In this document: piece by piece, positions 12,672 through 25,733 of the stretch
Layout: each line of letters begins with the position of its first letter
Position numbering within the stretch: position 1 is the first letter of the stretch
Origin: Xylogone sp. PMI_703
Taxonomy: Eukaryota > Ascomycota > Leotiomycetes
Reading direction: 5' to 3'
Assembly (NCBI GenBank): GCA_021399445.1
Contig: JAJTUQ010000004.1
Span: forward strand, 5,766,001-5,830,000
Length of the DNA stretch: 64,000 nt
Translations under genes and position numbers: made by a program
Notes under the pieces: generated by a model
What the model was told of the DNA's origin: nothing
Databases searched by the model: none
What the model saw: only the letters and a program-made list of their open reading frames with translations

Positions 12672-12921
12672 TGGAGGAAGGTCATTACGAAGGCGTTTTG
12701 GGACTCAGTTGTGGGAACTTGTATAAGATCTTAGATGCTCTTTAGTAGAGCTCTTTTGAAAAATTGGAATGAAGTTACGAAAGTCATTGATACTGGCTAT
12801 TTCGTTTCACTGCTGAAACCATCCACTGCTGAAGCGTGGATCTCGTACTCGAGCACGTTCTGTACCCATTGACAATCTTAATACTTTCAACTCATAGCTC
12901 ACTCTGCCTGTAGTTGCCAAG

Positions 12922-13720
12922 CTACCGAGACTTAGAGCTCTCAGCAACAGCTTGTGGCTCACGTACCATGATGCTCAACTGAACAGGGGTTGGTCCCCGT
13001 TTGAGAGAGATCTGCTTTTGGAGCTCAAACCCGAACTTCTGGTAATACGACAGGTTCAAGACAGCGCTTGACTCCAGGTAAGTAGCTCGATTCTCAAGAT
13101 CTGCCTTTGCTGTCATATGTTCAATGAGCTTTTTTGCATACCCCTTTCCTCGTGCGCTCGGCTTGCTGCCAATGTACACAAGGTAGTAAGAAGCATTGTC
13201 ACGGGGCCCAAGAACTTTCTCCTTCGTGTGATGAAGGAGAGGGAGGAATTCCCCGTAGAAGCGCCTTTTGCCTTCCGCAGAGAGCTTGTAGAGCAATCTC
13301 CAGAGGCCACTGCGAAGAATGGTCCATAAGCCATCCATATTCTTTCCGGGCGGCATCCTATTATATTGATTAGTTCTACTCGTAACAAGCTGATACAAAT
13401 GAAAAAAAGGAAACTCACCATAAGGCGACGGCGTCATAGTTTGGCCCAATTGTGGTCACAATTCCGGTATAGCAATGAGCAGCAACTGTGTATTTTATTA
13501 TGTCATAATGAAGCTTCCACTTGACATCCGATGAGTAACTGGCCATATCATCCGTATCAAGGAAATATCGTGCTACGGTGTCATTGATGAATGCTTCGGC
13601 AAGACATTGTGTTGCTTGCTCATACTCAGAGATCCCGACAATACGGACTTCCTCGGCCTGCTCGGAAGATACTCTTTTCTTCTCGAGATGTGAGAAATTG
13701 TTGTTTTCAATTTGCTCCAT
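12922..13720 (-). CDS. GNAT-family N-acetyltransferase
   Basis: Two exons on the reverse strand, 13720-13419 and 13357-12922, give 245 aa. The intron is 61 nt (GTGAGT...AATAG), and the join restores VALWMPPGKNMDG. The acetyl-CoA loop reads ARGKGYAKKLIEHM at about residues 172-185 (R/Q-x-x-G-x-G/A), preceded by YYLVYIGSKP. The C-terminal NLSYYQKFGFE motif is the typical GNAT last strand and helix. No targeting signal is visible. Family members transfer acetyl from acetyl-CoA to small amines or proteins; the substrate cannot be deduced. Similar single-domain fungal proteins sometimes lie in secondary metabolite clusters, but no such cluster is present here. Confidence 0.85.
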
Positions 13721-14926
13721 AATTGGAATTGGTCTGATTTATAAGCTTGTTGAAAGCGCTGGTTAGTAGAGTACCCTGTTTAATACTGCTTTCTACATAT
13801 AAATTAAGTCAGTATTTCAAACTTTATCTATGAAAGAACACATGACTACTTTGACGTACAGGACGGTTGTTTTTCAGCTGGCCTCGTCGTATCGCCCGTA
13901 TGAGGTTTAGAGAGCTGTGATCTCGACACCGTATTTTGTCGAGATTGAGAGTGTAGATAGTTTTGAATAAGTGGCAAGTCAACCGACATCAATCCCGATG
14001 TTCTCTAGGGATTGTTTTCTAAAATTTGAACTGGATTTGAACTTGGGTTGAGAGTGACGGAGAAACGTCAATTCCGTCAGCAGCGTTTTCGGAAGTGATG
14101 GAGTTGATAAAGCGTAAGTATGAGACTGATGATGATTAAGGTAGATTTGGCTCTTGTAGATGGTGACGATAGTATTCTTATATACCTGAGCTATGGGGCT
14201 GAGTATGTGAGGCTTTCAATCCTAAGGAGTTCTAATTCGTTGAATACTAAAGAAAATCCAACGTTGGTTTCGGACGGGAAAATGGAAGCTTATCAGCACT
14301 ACAGGACGGGAGCTAGGACGAGTCTCGTGTGCTGCAGACAACCCCCACTGCAGAACCCATTGGCCAACCGTCGATAGCCTGCTGACTTGCAGTGTGCGAG
14401 CGCAAGGGCGCCGTGCAGCGTCACAAATGACAGTGAACACGGCTGTACATGCCCTAAAGAATGCAGCTGCATCCCGCAGAAACCAATCCGCAGTTGACAG
14501 CCTGCCACGCATGCATCGAAGCTCGATGGAAGACGGATGGAAGGTTTCCGAGGACCCGCAAAGTTGGTGTTTCAGCTTCCATCGACACGGGATTTATACC
14601 CCAGATCGGACAATCCAATACTCATAAGCTGGTCCGAATGCGGGTGCTGACGTACTCGAGCTAAAGAAATTTGGCTGGTTATGGAGGCACAAGTCCAACA
14701 GACAATACGAGCCTGCTTGGTGACGGACAGTTGCACCCAGGAATAATTTTCACAGTGCAGATATTGTTTAATTGAGGCATTATATTAGTAAGACTGATGA
14801 TAATTCGGGTATATTACTGGACTATATGCGCTCCCGGATGCTCCTATATACTCCGCTGCAACTCTACCACAACGACATCTATGGAATTCTGCCGTCTGTT
14901 TAGAATATTTTGCCACCTTGAACTCT
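13721..14926. other. 1.2-kb intergenic region
   Basis: This lies between the start of the GNAT gene and the stop of IDI1. It holds the GNAT promoter and the IDI1 3' end. An 8-bp inverted repeat (ATCTCGAC...GTCGAGAT) occurs at about 13919-13944. Frames of up to 96 codons at 14.12-14.66 kb overlap on both strands and resemble nothing; I regard them as chance. Confidence 0.45.
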
Positions 14927-15835
<909 letters not shown>

Positions 15836-16165
15836 CTTGGGCGACTTTTCTTTTGTGTGATGGATATTTGTTGCTGGGGGACTAGGAGAACCAGGAGAGT
15901 TGCATAAAATCCCAGTGGCGCAGATATCTATATATTCTGGGGTCTTCACTAATTGTTCCGGTTAATCGGCCGCCGACGATTACGGAACGCCCCTTCGGCC
16001 CCCTAGTTTATCCATGCCGAAACGGTGGGTCGTTGCTGCATAACCTTAGCCAATCAACATAGCCTGATAGCTTTGCTAGGTGTACCCCGCCTATGCATGC
16101 CAAAAATTGTTTTGAGAAATTCGTGAACAATTTCCTGAAATATCAAGTATCGCTCGACTAGAAAT
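15836..16165. promoter_or_regulatory. Divergent promoter region between IDI1 and SYO1
   Basis: Some 330 bases separate the two start codons, and both promoters must lie here. A GC-rich stretch near 15965-16025 (CGGCCGCCGACG, CGCCCCTTCGGCCCC) stands out. A CCAAT-like AGCCAATCA occurs at about 16048. No clear TATA box is visible. Confidence 0.45.
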
Positions 16166-18222
16166 ATGGCTAGATCTAAACCCAGAAATAGGAATCACAA
16201 TCGGGCTGACCCTATCTCAAAGCCCATTAAACCTCCAACGGATCCTGAGCTTGCTGCAATTCGAGAGAAACGAATTCTGCCGGTTTTGAAGGATCTACAG
16301 AGCGCCGAATTAAAAACTAGGTCCGGGGCTGCAAGTATAATCAGGAATATCATTGAAGACCAAAAATGCCGGAAGTTATTACTTCGTGATCAAATTGTTA
16401 GAATATTGTTTGATAATACGCTCACGGACTCAAACCTTGAGACTAAAGCTGCTGGGTGGTCAATTCTGAGCACTTTGGCGGAGCACGAAGAAGCAGATTT
16501 CTGTGTACATTTGTATAGACAAGATGTTTTAACCGCTCTTGAAGGAGTTATAAAAGCCGTACGGAGCCATTCAAGTCCATTGTGCAGAATTGCAAATGCT
16601 CATTACTTTTATAGGTGATTCAGGCTATCGAGTCCAAAGAAGCTCCAATATCTTCATTGCCCCAGGCTCAGAAATCAGTATTATGGAACATTTCAATATC
16701 AATAGTTACTTTACTGGTTGCACTCTGTGAGGCTCAAGATGAAATCGTCCAAGCAATAACCAAACAACCTATTTTTGTTAACTTCCTGTTCGGGCTGCTT
16801 GCGATGGAGATCGTTCCCTCTGATATTCAGGGAGAGGCTGCGTTATGTTTACAGACACTGACCGAAGACAACGAAGCCTTGTCTCAGTCCATAGTAGATG
16901 ACGGCGGTAGACTAAAACTGCTCATTGCTCTAAAAGACTCTGGAGATCTGAAGGGTGTGGCTGCTTGCGGAGCACTGCACAATATTTTCGACTCTTTGCA
17001 ATGGTTCGACCATACGGCCCCCGTTCCAGGCGCTTCGGATGCTTCTTTGATACCAACTTTAGTCAAGTACTTGGATTATGGAAATGGCCTTACCAAAGGT
17101 GCTAATGGCAATGCAACCGAGACAAATCCAGAGCAAATCCTTCAGCTAGCATTAGAAATTACCGCATCCATTGCCACGACCCTTCAAGAGGCCCTAGAGC
17201 ATGATGATCGCGAGGAAGAAGAATTCGAAGGCTTCGATGACAAGGAAGAGATTGCTGAGGAGGATGATGAGATGGACGATGGAGAGGGAGAGGCCGAAAA
17301 TGGAGAGATGAATGTGGAAGAAATCGATGCAGATATGGATTTAGTAACTGGAGATGCTCCAGGTGACAACGAGGATTTAGATAACCAACCTACTCTCGAA
17401 CGATTAGTGCAAGACGCAGCACCGGCAATAGTGGAAATTGCAAAATCACTACAGAGTCGATCAACTGAAGACAAGACGGTCCATGGCCATGCTTTGTCAG
17501 CTTTGAACAATATTGCTTGGACTGTCTCTAGTGTCGATTTTTCGACTGGGCATCTCAACAGACTTCAAAGCTCTTGGGTATCCACGAGACGGCGAATTTG
17601 GAATGAGATTATCAGCCCCGTATTGGCTTCAAACACGGCGGACATTGCCTTAGCAGCATCAATAACGAGCCTTGCTTGGGCGGTATCCCGTGGAGCTCAG
17701 GATGGTTTGAACATACGCCCAGGGGAACACCAAAAGTTCATAGCATTGTTTCAGGCATCGGAAGGCTTAGACAAACAAATGGGATCTGATCAGAGTAATG
17801 GGGCTAAGAAGGACTCTGCGCAAGAGAACGTTGACGAATTTCAAGGTTTAGGTGTGAAATGCATAGGAGTGCTAGGCAGACTCGCATTAGATCCTGCCCC
17901 AATTGAAGTTAACTGTGAGATTGGGATTTTCCTTCTCGGTGTTATATCTTCTCTGCCTAATGCTTCAGCCGCCAACGTTGTCGAAGCCCTGAACCAAATT
18001 TTCGACATTTATGCAGATGAGACACATGCTTGTGATGAGGCAGTGTTTTGGAAAGAGGGATTCTACAAGCAATTGGAAGATTCCTTACCGAAAGTTAAAC
18101 AACTGGCCAAATCCATTGACAAGAGAAAGCACAACGAGTTGCGTGCCCGAACAGATGAGGCAGTCTTGAATCTGGGCAGATTCTTGAAATATAAGCGGTC
18201 CAAAAAGGCGGCACAAAGATAA
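16166..18222 (+). CDS. SYO1: Syo1-type symportin for Rpl5-Rpl11 nuclear import
   Basis: Two exons, 16166-16558 and 16615-18222, give 666 aa; the 56-nt intron joins EGVIKA to VIQAIES. The N-terminus (MARSKPRNRNHN) is basic and resembles the Kap104-binding PY-NLS-like end of Syo1. It is followed by KPPTDPELAAIREKRILPVL and ARM/HEAT repeats throughout. A long acidic loop (about residues 345-405, many Asp/Glu) is the hallmark insertion that binds Rpl11 in characterised Syo1. The C-terminus is basic (KYKRSKKAAQR). Length is close to the known homologues (620-675 aa). Syo1 imports uL18 and uL5 (Rpl5, Rpl11) together for 60S ribosome assembly. The motif order makes this a confident call. Confidence 0.88.
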
Positions 18223-19397
18223 AATTTTGAATATGGTGAACCAATCCTATTACATATATTATGCTGGCAGGGGTGCAAGCAGTGGAGGCTCAACTGAAGA
18301 ACTGGTGTACGACCTGATACAAACCATCAGGGTAGACTCCGATACAAGAGACGCCACGCGGGAGCTATGGATGCAGATCATCAAAGACAAAGCCTCTTTG
18401 CCCTGACAGCGATGCCCAAGGCATTTTCAAGTTCGTGTCTTATTGCAAGGATGTGGATTTGATGAGGTGTAACGCAGGGTAGAGAGGCCGCCCCGAAGAG
18501 CCCTTAGGGAGTGAAATGTCGAATTGAGACGCTGCTTAACTGTCAATTAATTAATGAAGAATTACTTCTGCAAACTAGGTACCATATAATCCCTTATATC
18601 TGTAATAGCCTGTTATTAAGTGAGCAGCTTGCTATGTACGTGCATTCTCATTCTCTTTTTTCTTTGATTCTGGACTAGCGAACGTAAGGTATGGAACTTC
18701 AAACCTTACATCGCAAACCCCCCTTTCCATCTTCAGATAGCTCACTTATCAATCAACAACACACATATTCCCAAAGCTCGCCCTACTTGTTATATCTTTT
18801 ACATCCCGTCAATCGGTGAGGCGACTCTCTGGAGATGGCCGCTTTCGCCGCGACCCGTCGCTAAGCCACGTAGAGTGACCTATCCAGTGACCCCTTTGCC
18901 GTTGCCTTCTTTTGTGTACAAATGCTGTCAACTAGGCAAATGGCGGTGTGTATGGATGGATTACATGGCTTCAAAAATTTTAAAGTGAAAAATACAAGTT
19001 GTGGGCAACTAATCTTTGGTAACAGGCTTCTATAGGGCTACGAGAGGGTTCCCACCCTCTTTTTCTCAAGGATGGTGGCTAAGCAGTGGTGCCAACAACA
19101 CTAAAAATTTTGAAAAATCAATGATTTTGAACATGTTGGAGTGTGAGATTGGTTGTTGCTGGCAATGCTGTGCAATGGCTATGCTATTCCATATGAATTG
19201 GAGGCTCTTGAGGGCGTTTGAAGAGACAGAGCTTTCAATCTTGGACAGAAAAGTGTATTTATACCGGTATCATCTTCTCCTTTAAACACAATACTCATCA
19301 TATTGCATTTGTAACAATATATCTCTTCTATTTGACGTTCTTAAAAGAAACGGAATACAAAACTGTTTAATTGTTTTCATCAAGACCAAATATCACC
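18223..19397. other. 1.2-kb intergenic region
   Basis: Between the SYO1 stop and the next forward gene. The stretch 18.64-18.9 kb is pyrimidine-rich (CTCATTCTCTTTTTTC, CCCCCCTTTCCATCTTC) and looks like a promoter or leader. It includes a nine-codon upstream frame at 18835 (MAAFAATRR). No larger gene is supported. Confidence 0.4.
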
Positions 19398-20041
19398 ATG
19401 AATAGCGGTAATCATTACTCTAGCGATCAGAATTATCAAGGAGAGCACTCATACTCAGATTCCTACAATACGGGTGCCGGGGCTACTGAGGGTAGTGAGA
19501 GCACAAACTTTGAAAGGTATGCCGAAACTTCTGCATACAATTTAGTTAGTATGGCTACCTAATCTCATTTCTTAGCCAATCTCGACCGGACTCGCAAGGA
19601 AACCAAAATACCTACCCTCCAGGCCATCATCATGAGTATCTTCCAGATATGTCTACAGTCTCTCAAGGAGACAGTCAACAACCAACATACTATTATGCTA
19701 GCGAAGTGCCAACAACTCAAGCTGGCTCTACTTCGTATCAACATGGATATTCGACTTCAACAGCCTCGGACCAGTCTCTGCCTCCTGAGCTTCAAAGTTA
19801 TAACACTAATCTATGGGATCAGGTTGGTGTAGCTCATGATGCTGCTCCACGAGTCCCTCCGCCCGTCAATAATGTCCGAGTAGCTCCTTCCGATACTGGA
19901 AGATTCAACCGAGATGCAGAGGGAAGAGGACATACAGAGACTCGAGAGCGGCGTCATGAGAGCAGCCGTGGGAGCGGCGGAAACAGTGGCTCATCTGACA
20001 AGGAAAAGCGCCACAATGGCCACAGCGGGAAGAGATCATAA
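19398..20041 (+). CDS. Low-complexity Ser/Gln/Tyr-rich protein
   Basis: Two exons, 19398-19516 and 19576-20041, give 194 aa; the 59-nt intron (GTATGC...CTTAG) keeps the frame. The sequence is dominated by Ser, Tyr, Gln, Asn, Gly and Thr in the first two thirds (MNSGNHYSSDQNYQGEHSYS near the start). The last 50 residues become charged with Arg, His and Glu (GRGHTETRERRHESSRG). No TM segment, signal peptide or known domain is visible. The composition predicts an intrinsically disordered, prion-like or condensate-forming protein, perhaps RNA-associated because of the Arg/Gly-rich tail; that is an inference. The consistent splice and open frame make it likely a real gene. I do not recognise it. 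Confidence 0.65.
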
Positions 20042-21071
20042 AGGGATCTTGAATACTCAGTCAGCGATCTTGTTACCTTAGCTGATGGTTGTATCACTAT
20101 CTGTTACCAACTGCTTATGAGTACAAGATTGGCATCGTTGAACAGGCTTGTTGAGACGGAATAAGTGGGATCAAGTTGGGCGATTGATTTGCAGTGAAAG
20201 GAGAGCGGGTTGCAATTTTAGGAACATTCGCTTCGATTCGTTATAAGTGTTTTATTATGCTCTTTTTACTCTTTCAAGATCGATTTTAATTAGGTAGATT
20301 TTGCTTTCGACATTGTTTTACTATAGTTAACCTTCGTTCCTTGGTTTAAATTAGGTAGATTTTGCTTTCGATATTGTCTTACTATAGTTAACATTCGTTT
20401 TACTCAATTATCATTTTCTCCCTCATACTCTCTTTCACCCTATGACTACTGCAGTAATATTACCAGACAACTAAGCGTGTAAGATCATAAGAGTCGACAG
20501 ACTTCATAGCTGCTCTTAGATTAAGGGTGTTATAATAGCCACTTTAACACTAAGGCCTAATATAACTAGACAAAAGCATCCTGAAGAACTGATCCCCATG
20601 CCTTGTGTCGCAGCAGTTGTACAAGGCAACTATATGTTTAAATGGTTCAATTGGACTTATCCAAAAGAGATGCTGGCTGATACTACCACGACTCTGCTAG
20701 GATATTTTCAGCCACATTACTTAATTGGTATGCTACTCGAGACACTTGATTCGCTACTCCCATTATGATGAAATAATTCGAAGGATTGAAAACTTCAACC
20801 ATTTTATTGCTCATCCAACTTCTCGCTCATGAGTATGGTAAGAAATCTCTCACTTTCATTTCTTCAAAAAGCAAAATCAGCTCCATCCCGCATCCCTGAA
20901 TAGGTTTACTAGCACACATATAATTATCGCAGCAGTTTCACAATGAGCACGACCAAGATCTCATAAACACTAAATGTTGTTCCACTATGTAGAGCGGGTT
21001 TGTTGCTTTCGGCACCCGCTAAGCTAAAATTTCTTAGAGTGAGATAGACAGTGTCGCACCCAATCACAACT
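20042..21071. other. 1-kb intergenic region upstream of the tRNA
   Basis: AT-rich DNA between the disordered-protein gene and the tRNA. It contains a two-copy tandem repeat (listed separately), and otherwise only short stop-broken frames. No gene is supported. Confidence 0.45.
20288..20400. repeat. Two-copy tandem repeat, period 61 bp
   Basis: The block AATTAGGTAGATTTTGCTTT and its continuation to AGTTAAC.TTCGTT occurs twice, starting at about 20288 and 20349. The copies differ at only a few positions, mostly C/T changes (CGACATTG versus CGATATTG). It lies in a probable 3' UTR or spacer. Confidence 0.85.
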
Positions 21072-21160
21072 GGTTGTATGGTGTAGTGGTAGCACATAGG
21101 ATTTTGATGACTGTTCTCAGAAACCTTCCTGTGACCTGGGTTCGATCCCCAGTACGACCT
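21072..21160 (+). tRNA. tRNA-Gln (anticodon UUG) with an 18-nt intron
   Basis: The acceptor stem pairs GGTTGTA (21072-21078) with TACGACC (21153-21159), followed by discriminator T. The D arm is GTGTAGTGGTAGCAC. The anticodon stem TAGGA (21097-21101) pairs with TCCTG (21127-21131), and the loop reads TT-TTG-A with anticodon TTG at 21104-21106. An 18-nt intron (21108-21125) sits in the canonical place, one base 3' of the anticodon. The T arm is CTGGG-TTCGATC-CCCAG. A T-run follows directly. The fold is complete, so the gene should be functional and decode CAA. Confidence 0.95.
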
Positions 21161-21164
21161 TAAA

Positions 21165-21171
21165 TTTTTTT
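21165..21171 (+). terminator. RNA polymerase III terminator
   Basis: A run of seven T starts five bases after the 3' end of the tRNA-Gln, matching a pol III stop signal. Confidence 0.85.
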
Positions 21172-21540
21172 AGTTGGTTTTTGTGATAAAACACTCCTGT
21201 TAAATCGGTTAGGTAGTGTAGACTTTTTTATAATCTGATATCTTGGAGTGTTAAATGTGTGTATGGGGCACGTAGCGAAAACCTAGACGAAACCATCAAT
21301 TTTACCCTTCACGAAATGGAATGAGTCCCGGGATTAAAGTTAGTGTAGCATGCGGAAACAATATTCTATTTCTAGTTTCAATTTATCCGGGGCTGTTCTA
21401 TTCACCTTGATAGTAACTAATGATTCATAAAATGCTATTGATCCTCATAACGGCCGTTTCACATCCTTACTCCTCATAAGCTTAATCCCTCGATGCCTAA
21501 TGCTACAATTAATTCCATACATGTATCATATTCGTTTCTT

Positions 21541-23606
21541 TCAACAGTTGCCGCTGCTCCCAACTGGTCCAGTCCAAGCATCATCTGTAGTAACCTTATC
21601 TCCACCACAAGGTGGGACAACCAATGTACGATTAATAGTCTCGTAGATGTATGGCTGGTTGCAGTTTTCCTGACGTACGTATTGGTAAGTGACTGTCTGG
21701 CCTGCAGTAACATATGTGTTCAATTCCCAAAGGGGTCGCTCAGAGGTGTAGAGACCCGCATCTAACGGTGCTGCGTTATCAATGTTCCAGACGCCCAGTT
21801 CGTCTGCAGAACCAATCACGTAGATGTTCTCCCCAAAGTATGTGGTCGCATTGACTTGGAAGAGAACGTTGACCTGGCAGGTCGTGTTAACACTTGGTGC
21901 GCCAGCGGCTACAGCTGGTTCGTAGACTCCCTGAGTCGATGTGGCTGAGCAAGTCGCGGGTGGTGCAACAATATTGCGGGTTCCCCAGCTTGCGGGATAT
22001 TGCCCTGATCTTCTCTGAGACATGGTAATAAATGCAGCATAAGACCAAGTCAAATCAGCGGCAGAGAGAGGAGCACCGTTATCACGGTTGAATTGTTCAG
22101 CAAGGGAGCCATCGGCAGGTGTGTATTTCTCAGCAATAGCAACGAAGGAATCAGCGTAGGCTGTGACGGCATCCATGATCTGAGCAAATGGGCTATTAGC
22201 ATTACCGCTCTTGTATTGACGGACTTCGACGGAAGGATAAAGATCCTTGAAAAAGGGTAATGATGTTGAATCCACGACGAGATTATGGCGTGCTTTCCAC
22301 TGTGCTACCGCATCGTAAAGGAATTCTGCTGCTGCCGTGGTAATAAGATACCTTGGGGAGAAGTAAGTTGAGTGTTACAATATCTATGAGTGGGGAGTGG
22401 CCTACCATGGATTTCCACCTTGGTATATATCCTCGGGATATCTTCCTACAGCAACACCGGAGTTGCTGGGGATTCCTGCATTGATGGTGTAGATCTCTCT
22501 GAAAATATCTACAACCGCCTTGAAATTTGCAAGGGACTTGCTGTGGCAAGGCTGCATGGTTGGACTGTCACAGTATGCGTCGATATCAAAGACAGCAATG
22601 GGGCCCAAGATTGAATTTGCATCCAAGCCAGTTCGTCCATTATTGACGTTGATATTGGATACCACGTAGTCCCCATTCCAGTAACTTTGAAGGAAGCAAA
22701 GGATCTCTGGTGCTTGGTCACAACCTGTGCAACTAACACGAAGGTCGTGGGCAAGTTGTGCTCCTTGTGCTAATGCGCGGTGCTGGTTTTGGGTGGTGAA
22801 AAAACTGGATCCTTCGGTCTCCTCCCAGAGATCAAATCCAGTCTGGTTCCAGTACTGTCCAACATATGACAGGTCATTTTGAATTATGGGCCAAACCACG
22901 TTTCTCGCTGTATCTGATTGTTTGTTCTTAACGAGCCAATTGCTATAAGCTATCAAGGCAATGGCCCGCAATGCGGGTCCGTCACGCTGAGGTCTTCCCC
23001 AGGCACCGTTGAATCTGGTACCGTCAACTTCGAACTTTGGTTCACCGAGCCCGAGACCTGCAGGTAAAAAGGTACCGGATGGATTGGCTACCGTCTGAAG
23101 AACGGCCTGGGCATGGATGTAGTCTTGGATAGTCGACTCCAGAGCGGTGTTACCAAATATAAACTCGTCAACAATCATCTTTAATGTTAACGCAGCATCT
23201 CGAGACCATGTGAAGAAATCTGGACGAGTCAGTAAAGCCATAGCTCATATATTTGGCAATAAACCCCAGGATATATTCCCTATAGGTTGCAGCGGTCAAG
23301 AAACACCGGGAACTACTCACAGTCAGGATCAACTTTAGAAGGGCTGGCAACGACATAGCCAGCTCCGGCTCCAGGAACCGCAGATCCATTAGGACCAATA
23401 TTGTTGAGTACGCCTTGTAAAGAGATTGCTCTCTCCGTCGATATGAAGTCCTCGAGGTTGGCAAACGAGGGCCCTGCAGGTGCCGCCGGAACAGCAATCA
23501 CATGTGCCAGCAGCACTGAGATGGCATATGACGTAGAATGCAGCATCATGTACATGGACTGCAATAGTAAACAGCTGAGAGTGAGATAGAACAACGTGAG
23601 CGCCAT
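21541..23606 (-). CDS. Secreted GH15 glucoamylase with C-terminal CBM20 starch-binding domain
   Basis: Three exons on the reverse strand, 23606-23321, 23219-22406 and 22351-21541, give 636 aa. The enzyme releases glucose from non-reducing ends of starch outside the cell. A hydrophobic leader ends near AVPAAPAGP (about residue 45); starts at Met18-21 would give a cleaner signal peptide (MMLHSTSYAISVLLAHVIAV). The catalytic domain has YFFTWSRDAAL, the general acid Glu at about 228 in DLWEETEGSSFF, and the general base Glu at about 452 in GSLAEQFNRD, followed by DLTWSYAA. CBM20 (about 510-625) contains TTYFGENIYVIGSADELGVW. The linker is very short and lacks the long Ser/Thr-rich stretch of Aspergillus GlaA. 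All catalytic residues are present, so it should be active. Confidence 0.94.
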
Positions 23607-25733
23607 CTTGTCAACACACGGATTTACCGCCTGGTTATATGGTTGTCATCATCAGGTCAAGCTGGGATGGAGCTTTGCCAGCTCGCCTAGAGCTCCGTGC
23701 CTGGCTCGGAAGAACAGGACCAGTCAGGCATGGCTCCTTCCCCGAATTCCCCTGATTCGCGGGGTTTGCTGTAACGGGCCGATTATTTTTGCGGGGAAGG
23801 AACATGGGACTCTCCGCCCTATCAACATGTTTGGCCAGACCAGCTCCGGAAGAATATTCGCGGCTGTGTAGAACCTCAACAAGAAGGAGCCGGATACTCG
23901 AGAGAACTGACTGCCCGATGCGTGCAAGGTTAGGAGCTAAGCATTTCGAGGCTTTGATTTATTTGGCCGAGGCAGCCGACGTGCGCCTAATAGGCGCCAC
24001 CCCGAATAGATGCCGAGCCACATGTTGGGATGTTGACGACTTCGGAGAAAAAAATCTGTCAGCTCGATGTCTGTTCTCCGTGATATCCCTGCGAACCATG
24101 CCAGCTTCATCTCCATAGGGCTGTCCGCGCTGTGTAGCACAGTACAGATCTGGACAGGTGAGACTTTAAGATTGCATCTGCGGCAAATTCGTGGTCGCAT
24201 GCGAGACATGACGCCGTCCAATGGGTCTTCATTTCCAGGTTGAATCAAAATACTAGTGATCAAAATGACAGTAGAAAATTCCAAAGTCAAACTATAGTAG
24301 GATGTTCCATTAGACTGTCGTTATCACATGCCCGCATTTGCACGTGGTAGTGGATGATGGCTGTTGCGGCTGCCTTGCCGGGCGTGAATTGAGGGGAAAC
24401 TTATTTGAATATCAAAAGTATCAAGTTTGCTCACGGAGATGAAGGCCTACCCCCGCGTCACGGCAATATATTCTTCCATTCCGGTTGTGACACTCTTACT
24501 GCTTTTGGCTCGGGACGATCCGAGTAGACCCAATTGCTTAACTTCGGGGTGGGGGAGCCTCACAAAGTAAGGGTATTAGGAGAGAAGTAAAACAGTGAGC
24601 TGAGTCTATCTGGTTAGAGCATTCTATATCACTATATAAACTGCTGGCTAGTATCTATATAGAATTAATGAGAAAGAGTTCGGTTGGCTCACGATGCGAG
24701 CACAGTGCAATGTGATTGAGAAGTTGTCCTATGGCCTAAAACTTCCTGCAAATTTAAGATGAGAGAAATCTTCGCATTTGTTAGTCTCGAGAGTCCTTGT
24801 ATCTATGCTCATGGCTCTCGAGGCGTCAAATCCAAAACTAGTCCGACTACTAATGGGATGGATAGTAGTCTGTCGCTTTAATTTCAGTCACTCTTCCAGC
24901 TCTACAGTAACGCAAACTATACCGAATACCAAGATTTGTCACCCAAGATTTGTGCCGATTTTTGACTTCTACATTGACAAGTTATTTAATGGTATCAAAG
25001 CAGCGAGTGCAGAGGAACTGTCTGGTTGAGAGCAGCTCGAGTGCCACGATAAACTGTTTGCAAAGAGATGTGTTCAAGTACTCTCCCAAAACCATCACCC
25101 CATGCTCTTGCGGAATAGGCCTATAAGAAAGTTTAACAATTGAAGTGGAGTAGTTGTAATCATGCTGCTACCCTCGAGTTTAATTCCTCAACGTTGTAAT
25201 GTATGTGCAGGAAGCCATGTTGACCCAGTCATAACTGCTAGAGCACGAAACAGGGATTGGAATACGCTCTGGCGTGGTTCGTGTAATAAGAATGGCAGTG
25301 GCATTGGAAAGCCGAGCACATCTTATCCAAGTATGAAGTTTACAGAAACAATACAACTCTGACAAGCTTCCAGTGAGTATCAGTGATGACAGCACATTGG
25401 CTTTACATCCTCGGTTGAGCTTCGCTAAGCAAACACCTTTTACTTGGAACCTGGTCACTTACGCGTTTAACGATCCAGCTCCATCATGATGACGGTACCG
25501 TATCGTGCTCCGCTGCATCCTATCAGCAACTCTTCTTTCTTTATCTGCTATCACGAGGAGCTTCGGCCTTGTTGAACAGTTGCCATAAACGAAAAGGTAT
25601 CGCCAAAAGATGTCCAGAGTGACGCAGTCATCGCAGCATCTCAAAGTCAAAGATGAGGGGCAATGAATTACTCCGGTTCTGCTTCTGAAGAGCTTACCTT
25701 GTACGAGGCATCATCCATCATAGCCTTCTTTGC
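23607..25733. other. 2.1-kb region upstream of glucoamylase
   Basis: The first 700 bases are GC-richer and form the probable glucoamylase promoter. The rest (24.2-25.7 kb) becomes AT-rich and holds only short frames on both strands with no recognisable product. The reverse gene at 25734-26936 ends here, so part is its 3' flank. Confidence 0.45.
23759..23796. promoter_or_regulatory. Paired CreA-type (SYGGRG) sites upstream of glucoamylase
   Basis: GCGGGG occurs at 23759-23764 and again at 23791-23796, about 153-190 bases upstream of the glucoamylase start. SYGGRG is the known CreA carbon-catabolite repressor site, and closely paired sites are usually the functional ones. Six-base matches also arise by chance, so this is tentative. 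Confidence 0.35.
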
